In this document: positions 29,718 to 38,919 of the stretch, piece after piece
Layout of the letters: the number at the start of each line of letters is the position of its first letter
Position numbering within the stretch: position 1 is the stretch's first letter
Assembly: GCA_019114755.1 (NCBI GenBank)
Contig: DXEW01000020.1
Location: forward strand, 62,001-126,000
Origin: Candidatus Borkfalkia faecavium
Lineage (GTDB): Bacteria; Bacillota; Clostridia; Christensenellales; Borkfalkiaceae
Direction: 5' to 3'
Length of the DNA stretch: 64,000 bases
Made by a program: the position numbers and the translations under genes
Notes under the pieces: model-generated
Seen by the model: only the letters and a program-made list of their open reading frames with translations
Told to the model about the DNA's origin: nothing
Database searches by the model: none

Positions 29718-30305
29718 CTACGGGCGGCGGATGTTGGAAGCCAGCAGCTGCAGGCCCTTTTCCACGACGGGCGCGCAGTAGCCGATGACGACGGCGAAGG
29801 GGACGCTCTGGTCGGTCTTGAGCCAGGCGATGTACACGTCGAGCACGCCCGCCGTTAAAAACAGCAGCAGGCTGTGCGAACCGAGCACGGCGCTGCCGCC
29901 CTTTTTGATGTAGCGGCTCAATAAGGTTTCCGTCACCCGCGATTTCAGCCCGTTGAGGAACAGGTCTGCATCCTGCCCGTGGCGCAAAAAGCTGCCCAGA
30001 TGTTTGTACGAACCGAGCACGCCCGTGCAGGCGTTGAGGAAGGGCAGAGGGTCGGAGGGCTTTGTGAAGTCGACGAGCGCTTCGCTTTCGGCAAAGATGT
30101 GGCGGATGATCTCGTCTTGCAGCGAGGCCAACACGTCGGCGATGCTCGAAAAGTGCAGGTAGAAGGTGGTGCGGTTGATGTCTGCCTGGGTGCACAGGTC
30201 CACGATCTTGATGCTTGTCATCGGCTGCGTGCACAGCAGCTCCAACATCGTCGTCTGGATGATGCGCTGCGTCCTGCGGCTGCGCTTGTCGGCACTCTCT
30301 CTCAT
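29718..30305 (-). CDS. TetR/AcrR-family transcriptional regulator
   Basis: N-term RTQRIIQTTMLELLCTQPMTSIKIVDLCTQADINRTTFYLHFSSIADVLASL. Confidence 0.88.
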   Translation of the reverse strand: MRESADKRSRRTQRIIQTTMLELLCTQPMTSIKIVDLCTQADINRTTFYLHFSSIADVLASLQDEIIRHIFAESEALVDFTKPSDPLPFLNACTGVLGSYKHLGSFLRHGQDADLFLNGLKSRVTETLLSRYIKKGGSAVLGSHSLLLFLTAGVLDVYIAWLKTDQSVPFAVVIGYCAPVVEKGLQLLASNIRRP

Positions 30306-30375
30306 GTTTTTCTCCTCATTGATAGCGGAACGGAAGGAGCTCTTCCGCTGCTGCCCGTTTTTCCTCGATATATTC

Positions 30376-30476
30376 TAACCAAGCCAAAGCAAAATGGACC
30401 CGCCCTGAAAGGCGCCTTTTGCGCGCCTTGGGGCTCATCCTCATTGCAATACTGTGTCTTTGCTTTGACTTTGTTA
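30376..30476. mobile_element. MITE-like element, short copy (101 bp)
   Basis: TIRs TAACCAAGCCAAAGCAAA / TTTGCTTTGACTTTGTTA; internal 56-nt segment (30398-30453) identical to 37770-37825. Confidence 0.65.
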
Positions 30477-30615
30477 TACCCATTATACATGATAACGGAT
30501 GGGTTTGTCAACACTAAAAACTATTTTTCGCGACATGTGTCGATAATTTTTTATTTCTTTTACCGCATTCGCCCCAAACGGGCCGAAACGGGCAGAAGGC
30601 TGCGGGCCGTTCGCT

Positions 30616-30644
30616 CGCCGGTTCAAGTCTTTGCATCATCTCCA
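30616..30644 (+). repeat. tRNA-3'-end-like repeat, copy 1
   Basis: cgccggttcaagtctttgcatcatctcca is identical to 30929-30957. Confidence 0.8.
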
Positions 30645-30928
30645 ACGGCAAAAAAGCCGCAGGTGGAGATGATCAGTATCCGCCGAAACCCCGCAAGCGG
30701 TAAAATAGGGTTCCCGAAAATCGCAGCGAAGCGAGATTTTTGGGAAAGAGGAGCGGCAGGCGCTGCGGGCAAGGCGGCAAGCGCAGCGCGCCGTCCACCA
30801 TGGCGCCTTGCCGCGACGAGTCGGCGGGGCTTCGGATGCTTTGCTGAATTGCCGTTTCCCTTCGGGAGACTCGGCAAAGCGTCGCGGCCGATGGCCGCTC
30901 GCGCGCGCGAACAGCCGCGGCTACGCCG

Positions 30929-30957
30929 CGCCGGTTCAAGTCTTTGCATCATCTCCA
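30929..30957 (+). repeat. tRNA-3'-end-like repeat, copy 2
   Basis: Perfect 29-nt copy of 30616-30644; faces the true tRNA-Ala 3' end as an inverted repeat. Confidence 0.8.
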
Positions 30958-31003
30958 CCGGCGCGCAAAAAAGGCATGACCAACGTCATGCCTTTTCGCG
31001 TGC

Positions 31004-31079
31004 TGGTGGAGATGATCAGACTCGAACTGACTACCTATACGTTGCGAACGTATCGCTCTACCGGGTGAGCTACATCCCC
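31004..31079 (-). tRNA. tRNA-Ala (anticodon CGC), CCA encoded
   Basis: Minus strand GGGGATGTAGCTCACCCGGTAGAGCGATACGTTCGCAACGTATAGGTAGTCAGTTCGAGTCTGATCATCTCCACCA; anticodon loop TTCGCAA. Confidence 0.9.
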
Positions 31080-31773
31080 GTATTCAATGCTTTTATAGTA
31101 TAGTGGAAATCGAAAAATTTTTCAATCGTTTTGCGGGGCGTTTTATAAAGTTTTTCAAAAAAATTTTTATGAAAGGAGAAAAAAGCTGGCAGGCGGACTG
31201 GAAAATGCCCGAAAACAGGGGATATAATGGTGGCGTGAACGGGAATTGCGGCGCGGTATTGTGTGGCGCGCGAGGTCGATCATCCGTTTTTAGCTTTCTT
31301 TTAGAGGTATGCGGTGACGGAAGAGGGGGAGGAACGTGAAAGTGAACGCCCCGCATTCGTCGGCTTCGTCGCCGGCTTTCTCCGTCGTGAGAAGCCGAGG
31401 GTGGAGTAAAGGCGCTTGTCTTCTGATACGCACCGCGCAAGATTTCTCCACTCGGCGGGCTTTCAGCCCTTCTCGGTCGAAATGACAAAAAGAGACGGAT
31501 CGACTGCGCGGGGGCAATGGTACTGCCCCCGCTCCGCTCAGGGTGAAAAAAAGGGGCGCGGGTAAGAAAACAGAGGGCGCAGTGATGGTCAAAAGATTGA
31601 AATGAAGGGAAACGGCGTGCGGGCAGGAGGGGCTGTGAGGCGCAGTGACGGTCTTCAAAAATGAGAAAAAAGTGCGGGCGGCGGAGGAAATAGAGGGAGC
31701 GTCTGCCGCGGGGCATAGTGACGGTCTTAAAAATAAAAAACAAGGGCGCGGGCCGATAAAAAAGAGGGGAAAG

Positions 31774-33207
31774 ATGGCGGACAAAGGGTACGAGCGGGAG
31801 ATACTGCTGAAAATTTTAGAGATCGAAGGGGAACAGGCGCGGCGGAAACAGGGCGACGCCCTCGCCCGCTACAACGCGGGCAAGGTCAAGCACAAAAAGC
31901 AGATCGCCTTTCACCGCTGCAAAAAGCGCAACCGCTGGGTGTTCGGCGGCAACCGCAGCGGCAAGACGGAGTGCGGCGCCGTCGAGTGCGTGTATATGGC
32001 GCGCGGCGTGCATCCGTACCGCAAAAACAAGCCGGACGTGTTCGGGTGGGTGGTGTCGCTGTCGCAGCAGGTGCAGAGAGACGTCGCTCAGCGCAAGATC
32101 TTGCAGTACCTGTCGCCTGCCTGGATCGAAGAGGTGACCATGCTCTCGGGCAAGCGCGGCTCGCCGGCGGGCGTCATCGACCAGATACGCGTCAAAAACG
32201 TGTTCGGCGGCGTTTCCGTCATCGGCTTCAAAAGCTGCGACCAGGGGCGGGAAAAGTTTCAGGGCGCCTCGCTCGACTTCGTGTGGTTCGACGAAGAGCC
32301 GCCGCAAGACATCTATGAAGAATGCCGCATGCGCGTTTTAGACCGCGCCGGAGACATCTTCGGCACCATGACGCCGCTCAAGGGCGTCACATTTTTGTAC
32401 GACGAGATCTATCTGAATGCGCGCGGCGACCCGCAGGTGTGGTACGAGTTCATGGAGTGGGGCGACAACCCCTATCTCAACAAAAAAGAGGTGGCGGCGC
32501 TCACCCGTGCGCTGGACGAAAAGCAGCTGCAATCGCGCAGGTTCGGCAGGTTCTGTACCGCCGAGGGGCTGGTGTACCCCGAATTCGACGAGCAGGTGCA
32601 CGTCATTCCGCCCTTTTCGCCGCCCCGCGAGTGGCAGGACTGCATCTCCATCGACCCGGGGCTGAACAACCCGCTCTCCGCGCACTGGTACTGCGTGGAC
32701 TATGACGGGAACGTGTACGTCATCGCCGAGCATTACGAGGCGGGGCGGGATATCGACTATCACGCCCAAAAGCTGAAAGAGATCAGCGCCCGCCTCGGCT
32801 GGCATACGGACGAAAAGGGGCGGCTGAACGCGCTCATCGACTCCGCCGCCGGGCAGCACACCCTCGCCTCTTCCAAGAGCGTGGCGGAACTGTTCTACGA
32901 GCGGGGCATCCTCGTCAATACCCGCGTCGATAAAGACCTGTTTTCGGGCATTTCGCGCGTGAAAAGCTATCTGCGGGGAGAATTTGGCCCGCGCCTGTAT
33001 ATCTTTGAAGGGTGCGTGAACCTCATCCGCGAGCTCAAGGGATATTTTTGGGGAAGCGGCGACGCGCCCAAAAAGCGCGACGACCATGCGTTGGACGAAT
33101 TGCGCTATTATTTGATGACAAAGCCGCACAATTCCGCGCCCGCCAAACCGCTGACCGACGTACAGAAAGACAAGGCGCGCCTGGCGCGGAGATTGGGGAG
33201 GAGGTGA
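31774..33207 (+). CDS. terL: Phage terminase large subunit
   Basis: Walker A FGGNRSGKTECG, Walker B LDFVWFDEEP, nuclease-like ISIDPGLNNP...DDHALDELRY. SD gaggggaaag before ATG 31774. Confidence 0.92.
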   Translation: MADKGYEREILLKILEIEGEQARRKQGDALARYNAGKVKHKKQIAFHRCKKRNRWVFGGNRSGKTECGAVECVYMARGVHPYRKNKPDVFGWVVSLSQQVQRDVAQRKILQYLSPAWIEEVTMLSGKRGSPAGVIDQIRVKNVFGGVSVIGFKSCDQGREKFQGASLDFVWFDEEPPQDIYEECRMRVLDRAGDIFGTMTPLKGVTFLYDEIYLNARGDPQVWYEFMEWGDNPYLNKKEVAALTRALDEKQLQSRRFGRFCTAEGLVYPEFDEQVHVIPPFSPPREWQDCISIDPGLNNPLSAHWYCVDYDGNVYVIAEHYEAGRDIDYHAQKLKEISARLGWHTDEKGRLNALIDSAAGQHTLASSKSVAELFYERGILVNTRVDKDLFSGISRVKSYLRGEFGPRLYIFEGCVNLIRELKGYFWGSGDAPKKRDDHALDELRYYLMTKPHNSAPAKPLTDVQKDKARLARRLGRR

Positions 33208-33353
33208 AGGGGAGCCACGCATTCCTCGGCGAAACAGTGCGCGAAAATTCTTTCGGCGGCTTGAAAAAAATTGTGAGAACCCGGCGAAGCGGGGCATTCA
33301 AAACAATTAAAAAGGGAACAGGCTTCAAAATAATAAAATAAAAAGGGGGAGGA

Positions 33354-33614
33354 ATGGAACAGGCGGACATCAAAGACGCGCTGCGGCGGCGCGCCGTCGG
33401 GTTTGAGACGGACGAAGTGGTGGAAGAGTACAGCGTCAGCGACGGCGAGCCCGTGCTCGTCAAGCGCAAGGTGACCAAAAAGGCGGTGCCGCCCGATATT
33501 TCCGCGGCGAAGCTGCTTTTGGAGAGCGAGACGCCCGTGGCGGCGTGGAGCGACGAACAGCTCGCCGCCGAAAAGGAGCGGCTGTTGGGGCTGCTGCGGG
33601 CGGAGGCGAAATAG
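33354..33614 (+). CDS. Small phage-module protein (86 aa) of unknown function
   Basis: SD gggggagg upstream; between terminase and portal. Confidence 0.65.
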   Translation: MEQADIKDALRRRAVGFETDEVVEEYSVSDGEPVLVKRKVTKKAVPPDISAAKLLLESETPVAAWSDEQLAAEKERLLGLLRAEAK

Positions 33615-33676
33615 TTTTTTTATGCCACGGCGGCAAAGCCGCTTTGGCAGCATCGATCGGATCGAAGGGAGGGACA

Positions 33677-35518
33677 ATGGAAGATCGGGAACAGAAAAAG
33701 AGGGAAGAGCGCGCCGTGCGCGCGGTGAAAGAGGCGTTTGAAAGCCGCCGCGAGGCGCGCAGGCACCTGGAGCGGAGCTGGGAGCTGAACATGAACTTTC
33801 TCTCCGGCAACCAGTACTGCGACGTGGGGCCCGCGGGCGAGATCGTGGAAGAGCAGCCCCGCTTTTACTGGCAGAGCAGGCGGGTGTTCAACCACATCGC
33901 GCCCGCCATCGACACGCGCTGCGCCAAGCTCGCCCGCGTGCGGCCGCGCCTTTCGGTGCGCGCGGCTTCGGGCGAGGAGCGGGACGTGCGGGCGGCAAAG
34001 CTGGCGTGCAGCATCCTGCAGGCGGTGGGGGAAGAGTGCGGGCTGGACGGGGCGATCGCCCGCGCCACCGCCTGGAGCGAGGCGTGCGGCACGGCCTTTT
34101 ACAAGATCGCGTGGGACGCCTCTCTGCCCGGCGGGGGCGGGGTATCGGTGGCGGCGGTGCCGCCCTTTGAGGTCTACCCCGCCGACCTTTCCTGCGAAGA
34201 CGTGGAGGCGCAGCCGGGCATCATGCATGTGCGCGCCCTGCCCGTAGAGGAGATCAAAGACCGCTACGGCGTGGAAGCGGCGGGGGAAGACATCGGCGAG
34301 TTCGCCTTTGTGCCCTATGCCGCGGCGGCGTGCGACGCGGGCGGGGCGGGCGGCGCGGCGCGGACGGTGCGGCGGGGCTGCGCCTACGTCATCGAATCGT
34401 ACGAAAAGCCGACCGCGGACGCGCCGCAGGGCAGGCTTACCATCGTGGCGGGGGACAGGCTGGTGTACGAGGGGCCGCTGCCGTATGTGAACGGGAGCGC
34501 GGGCGGGCGCGGGTATCCCTTCGTCAAGCAATGCGCCATCCCCTTTGCGGGGGCGTTTTTCGGGGGAAGCATCGTAGACCGCATGATCCCCGTGCAGCGC
34601 GCCTTCAACGCCGTCAAAAACAGGAAACATGAATTTTTGAACCGCCTCACCATGGGCGTTTTGGCGGTGGAAGACGGCTCGGTGGATACCGAGGCGCTGT
34701 GCGAAGAGGGGCTGCCGCCCGGCAAGGTGCTCGTCTACCGCCAGGGCGCGGAGCCGCCCAGGATGCTGGGCGCGGACAGCCTGCCCGCCGAGTTCGAACG
34801 GGAAGAAGAGCGGCTTTTGGACGAGTTCATCCTCGTCAGCGGCGTCAGCGAGCTCAGCTCTACCACCCAGAACCGCACCCATGTGACCAGCGCCACGGGT
34901 TTGCAGCTGCTCATCGACCTGGACGATACCCGCCTCGCCGTCACGACGGACAGCATCCGCCTCGCCATCAAGCAGTTGGGCAGGCATATCCTGCGGCTGA
35001 TGCGCCAATTTGCGGGCGAACACCGCCTGCTGCGGCTGGCGGGCGAAGGGAGCGCGGTGGAGCTGCGCAGCTTTGCCGCCTCCGAGCTCACATCCGACGA
35101 CGTGGTGTTCGAAGCGGACAGCGAAGACGCCTCGTCGCCTTCCAAGCGCAGGCAGATACTGCTTGAACTGTACAATCTGGGGCTGCTTTCGGGCGAGGAC
35201 GGGAAGATCTCGGAAGAGACGCGCGCCCGCGTGCTGGACGCCATGGGCTTCGGCGGGCTGGAGAGTGTGCGCGGGCTGCTCCCCCTGCACCGCGGCAAGG
35301 CGGCGGAAGAGAACGAGCGGCTGCTGACGGAGACGGTGCACGCTGACCCGTATGACGACGACGGCGTACACATCGAAGAGCACACGCGCTGCCTGCTCTC
35401 TTCTCGCTGCAAGGGAAGGCCGGGGGCGAAGCCGCGCTTTTTGGCTCACCTTGCCGAGCATGAGCGGCAGCAAAGGGAGCGCCGAGAGGCGGCGGAGGAA
35501 AAGGAGCAGGCCGAGTGA
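33677..35518 (+). CDS. Phage portal protein (P22-portal-like)
   Basis: SD gggaggg before ATG 33677; RPRLSVRAASGEERDVRAAKLACSIL, CGTAFYKIAWDAS, NRKHEFLNRLTMG; position between terminase and capsid. Confidence 0.78.
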   Translation: MEDREQKKREERAVRAVKEAFESRREARRHLERSWELNMNFLSGNQYCDVGPAGEIVEEQPRFYWQSRRVFNHIAPAIDTRCAKLARVRPRLSVRAASGEERDVRAAKLACSILQAVGEECGLDGAIARATAWSEACGTAFYKIAWDASLPGGGGVSVAAVPPFEVYPADLSCEDVEAQPGIMHVRALPVEEIKDRYGVEAAGEDIGEFAFVPYAAAACDAGGAGGAARTVRRGCAYVIESYEKPTADAPQGRLTIVAGDRLVYEGPLPYVNGSAGGRGYPFVKQCAIPFAGAFFGGSIVDRMIPVQRAFNAVKNRKHEFLNRLTMGVLAVEDGSVDTEALCEEGLPPGKVLVYRQGAEPPRMLGADSLPAEFEREEERLLDEFILVSGVSELSSTTQNRTHVTSATGLQLLIDLDDTRLAVTTDSIRLAIKQLGRHILRLMRQFAGEHRLLRLAGEGSAVELRSFAASELTSDDVVFEADSEDASSPSKRRQILLELYNLGLLSGEDGKISEETRARVLDAMGFGGLESVRGLLPLHRGKAAEENERLLTETVHADPYDDDGVHIEEHTRCLLSSRCKGRPGAKPRFLAHLAEHERQQRERREAAEEKEQAE

Positions 35519-35637
35519 CGGTCTGTATATGAAAAACGCTGCCTGCGGCGGAAACGGGCGGAGGTGAGGAGCGGGCCGAGTGACGGTCAGGAGCTGCACT
35601 ATATACTATATATTATAATAAGGAAAGACGGGAGGAC

Positions 35638-36462
35638 ATGAAAATGGGAACGGCAAAGGAGAACATCGGGGCGGCGCACGATCGGTGCGCCGCGGGGCAG
35701 AAGGAACGTGCGGGCAGGGTGCGGCCGGAGATGTATGAGAGCGCGCCCCTCGGCAAGTTCAAGAGCGTGGATGCCCTTTTGCAGGCGTACAATTCGCTGC
35801 AGGCGGAGTTTACCCGCCGCAGCCGCCGTCTGCGCGAGTTGGAGGGGAAGTTGGCGGAGAACGCGGCGACCGCGCCCGCAGGGGGAGATGAAGAGACCGC
35901 GCCGGTCGAAAAGGCTTTGGGCGCGGCAGGGCAGGCGGAGAACGCTTTTGCGCCCGTCGCCGGAACGGGGGGAACGGCAGCCCCTGCGGGCGGGGAAACG
36001 CCCGCAGAGGACGCGCCTGCCGAGGAAGCCGGCAAGCAGGCCGCCGCGCGGGAGAGCGCGTGCGGGCAATGCGGCGCCGACATGGCAAGTGCGGCGCGGG
36101 AGGGCGCGTGCGGGCAATGCGGCGCCGACATGGCAAGTGCGGCGCGGGATGCAGGCATGGCAGGGTTGGAACAGGGCGAGGCGGCCGTGCCGGGCGGTGC
36201 GGCGCGGCATGCAGCGGGCGCGCAGGGCGGCCCCGAAAGCGGGGGAGCGCGCGAAGGCGGTACGACGGAGAAGGCGCAGGGCGCGGTACCCGTTTCCGCC
36301 ATCGAAGAGGCGGTGGAGCGCGCCGTGCGGCGCGCGGCCGCGTCGATGCCCTATCTGATGCCGGGCGGTTCGGCGTTTGCCGCCGCGCCGCCCCGCCGCA
36401 TCGGCTCTATCGAAGAGGCGGGCAGGCTCGCCCGCGACATGATGGGGCGCGGCAGCCGCTGA
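35638..36462 (+). CDS. Putative capsid scaffolding protein; low complexity with an internal 48-nt tandem duplication
   Basis: Charged coiled-coil N-term between portal and capsid genes; repeat ACGQCGADMASAAREG x2. Confidence 0.55.
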   Translation: MKMGTAKENIGAAHDRCAAGQKERAGRVRPEMYESAPLGKFKSVDALLQAYNSLQAEFTRRSRRLRELEGKLAENAATAPAGGDEETAPVEKALGAAGQAENAFAPVAGTGGTAAPAGGETPAEDAPAEEAGKQAAARESACGQCGADMASAAREGACGQCGADMASAARDAGMAGLEQGEAAVPGGAARHAAGAQGGPESGGAREGGTTEKAQGAVPVSAIEEAVERAVRRAAASMPYLMPGGSAFAAAPPRRIGSIEEAGRLARDMMGRGSR

Positions 36463-36583
36463 GCTTTACGGGCAAACGGCAGCCGCTGAGCGTCCGTTCG
36501 GGCGCAGAGGCGGCGCGGGAAGGGGCGGCAAGAAGCGCGTGTTCCCTTCCTACACAAAAAAATAAACAACGAGGAGAAACGGA

Positions 36584-37750
36584 ATGGTAACATTGGCAAG
36601 CGCAGACAGCGCATTGAAGAGCTTTTATCTGGACGCGGTGGCGCAGCAGCTGAATACGGAGGTCAACCCGCTGCTGGCCAAGATCAAACAGAGCACTGCC
36701 GACGTGTGGGGCAAAGAGGTGCGCCGCCTGGCGCAGTACGGCGTCAACGGCGGCGTGGGCGCGGGCACCGAAGAGGGCTCGCTCCCCGCGGCGGGCGGCA
36801 ACAACTACGATCAGTTCGTCACCACCCTCAAAAATCTGTACGGCACCATCGAGATCAGCGACAAGGCGGTGCGCGCTTCCGAAAACAGCGCCGGCGCCTT
36901 CGTCGATCTGCTCAACGCCGAAATGGAAGGGCTGCTGCGCTCTTCGGCATTCAACTTCGGGCGCATGCTCTTCGGCGACGGCAGCGGCATCCTCTGCACC
37001 GTTTCGGCGGTGACGGGCAACGTGGTCACCGTCGATTCGGTCAAAAACGTCATCGAAGGCATGACGGTGGACGTGCTGGATGCGGACGGCGATCAGGTTA
37101 CGGGCGTCACGGCGCGCAGGATCACGGCGGTAGACCGCGCGGGCAAGACGGTCACCCTGTCGGGCGGCGCGCTCACGGGGGTGGTGGCCGGCTGCACCCT
37201 GTGCGTGCAGGGTTCGCATAATTTGGAATTGACGGGCCTGGGCGCCATCTTCAAGGATGACGGCACCTTGTACGGGCTCAGCCGCGCAGAGCGCCCGTGG
37301 ATGGTCCCCTATATCAAGGAGAGCGTGGGCACCATCAGCGAAAACGCCATCCAGACCGCCATCGACTATCTGGAAGAGACGGCGGGCAGCCGCGTGGATA
37401 TGATCGTGTGCAGCTGGGGCGTCAAGCGCGCCCTGCAGGCGGTGCTGTCGGAGTCTCGCATGCAGACGGACATGGCGGAGCTGGCGGGCGGGTACCGCAC
37501 CATCACCTACAACGGCATCCCCGTGGTGGCGGACAGGTTCTGCCCTGCGGGCACGATGTATTTGTTGAACACGCGCGACTTCTGCCTGCACCAGCTGTGC
37601 GACTGGAAGTGGCTGGAAGGCGACGACGGCAAGGTGCTGCGCCAGGTGCCCGGCAAGCCGCTGTATACCGCCACGCTGGTCAAGTATGCAGACCTCATCT
37701 GCACCCGTCCCTGCGGGCAGGCGATGCTGACGGGCATTACCGAAAAGTAA
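36584..37750 (+). CDS. Phage major capsid protein
   Basis: MVTLASADSALKSFYLDAVAQQLNTEVNPLLAKIKQSTADVWGKEV...YNGIPVVADRFCPAGTMYLLNTRDFCLHQLCDWKWLEGDDGKVLRQVPGKPLYTATLVKYADLICTRPCGQ, typical capsid C-terminus. Confidence 0.85.
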   Translation: MVTLASADSALKSFYLDAVAQQLNTEVNPLLAKIKQSTADVWGKEVRRLAQYGVNGGVGAGTEEGSLPAAGGNNYDQFVTTLKNLYGTIEISDKAVRASENSAGAFVDLLNAEMEGLLRSSAFNFGRMLFGDGSGILCTVSAVTGNVVTVDSVKNVIEGMTVDVLDADGDQVTGVTARRITAVDRAGKTVTLSGGALTGVVAGCTLCVQGSHNLELTGLGAIFKDDGTLYGLSRAERPWMVPYIKESVGTISENAIQTAIDYLEETAGSRVDMIVCSWGVKRALQAVLSESRMQTDMAELAGGYRTITYNGIPVVADRFCPAGTMYLLNTRDFCLHQLCDWKWLEGDDGKVLRQVPGKPLYTATLVKYADLICTRPCGQAMLTGITEK

Positions 37751-38028
37751 CCAAGTCAAAGTAATCCGAACCCGCCCTGAAAGGCGCCTTTTGCGCGCCT
37801 TGGGGCTCATCCTCATTGCAATACTTGGGTATTGCTGCTTCGTCTATCGCCCCAATCCATCGCAAAATGCGTCCTTTCAGGGTGCGAAGCAATCGCAAGC
37901 GGGTAGATTGCCGCAGATGCAAGGCAAAGCCCGCAGGTAATATACAGACATATTACCAAGGGCTTTAACGCCGCAGATGTGGTGAGATACCCGCTTCCGA
38001 TCGGGTTCGGTTTATTTTGACTTGGTTA
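37748..38028. mobile_element. MITE-like element, long copy (281 bp), overlapping the capsid gene stop codon
   Basis: 26-nt TIRs with 24/26 match (TAACCAAGTCAAAGTAATCCGAACCC / GGGTTCGGTTTATTTTGACTTGGTTA) with TA at both ends; shares 56 nt with 30398-30453. Confidence 0.75.
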
Positions 38029-38364
38029 AGCGTTCGCGGCGCCAAAGGCAGGCTCGTTTCGCCCGCGGCTTCGGCGAGAGGCGTGGGCGGGACTTGCGGC
38101 TTCGGCGAGACTATGGCGCGGGCAGGCGGTACGGGGGGCACGGCGACGCCGTGCCTCTTTGCCGCAGGCGCGATAGGAAGGGGCGGAAGCGGGGAAATGG
38201 CCGCAGGCGCGATCGGAAGGGCCGGAAGCGGGGGCAACCATCCCGCCGCGCTTTGGCGGGAAAGGCGGGCGGATATTTTTCTTCAAAATAAAAAGAAATA
38301 GGGGGAAGGCGCGTAAAAGAGGGGTGACCGCGCCTTCCAAGCGATACAAAACAGGGGAGGGAAC

Positions 38365-38919
38365 ATGAAGGTCAGAGAGATCATGGGGCTGGCGGCGGAA
38401 TTTGCCGGGCGCAGAGACGTCGCCGACTTTTTGGGCGGCAGGTCGGCGGAGAACGCCGCCGAAGGGGAGCGCGAGGCGGATACGCTGCTGCGCTGTTACA
38501 ACATCGCCGAAAACGAGCTGGCGCTCGACTATCTGCCCATCGAGCGGGTGCAGCGGTTCGAGTCGGAGGGGCTCGTGCCGTATACGGCGTTCGAGGCTTC
38601 GCCGGTGGAGATCTTGTCCGTGCGCGACGGCTGGGGCAGGCGGCTGCCCTTTACCGCGGCGGAGCAGGGGGTGCGGGTGCGCGCGGGCACCGCCGAGATC
38701 ACCTACGCGGTGCGCCCGCAGGTCAAAAAGATGGACGACGACGCGGAAGAATGTTGGCGCGGCAATGCGCGCCTGCTCGCACTGTGCACGGCGTGCGAGT
38801 ACGCGCTGATGAGCGGCATGTTCGAGGCGGCGGCCTTTTTAGACAAGCGCTGCCGCGACGCGCTCGCCTGTGCCTGCCGCGAGCGGGGCGGGCGCATGCG
38901 CCCGCGGAGGTGGGTATGA
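38365..38919 (+). CDS. Putative head-completion/connector protein
   Basis: MKVREIMGLAAEFAGRRDVADFLGG...RCYNIAENELALDYLPI; SD ggggaggg; position after the capsid gene. Confidence 0.6.
   Translation: MKVREIMGLAAEFAGRRDVADFLGGRSAENAAEGEREADTLLRCYNIAENELALDYLPIERVQRFESEGLVPYTAFEASPVEILSVRDGWGRRLPFTAAEQGVRVRAGTAEITYAVRPQVKKMDDDAEECWRGNARLLALCTACEYALMSGMFEAAAFLDKRCRDALACACRERGGRMRPRRWV

Noticed and set aside
29979-31103. 374-aa plus-strand ORF across the TetR gene antisense, MITE and tRNA-Ala region
   Set aside because: It runs through a MITE, tRNA-like repeats and a tRNA; composition and lack of motifs indicate a chance open frame.
36056-36150. Possible CRISPR-like repeat
   Set aside because: Only two adjacent copies with no spacer, inside a coding frame; tandem duplication. 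No CRISPR array was seen anywhere in the window.
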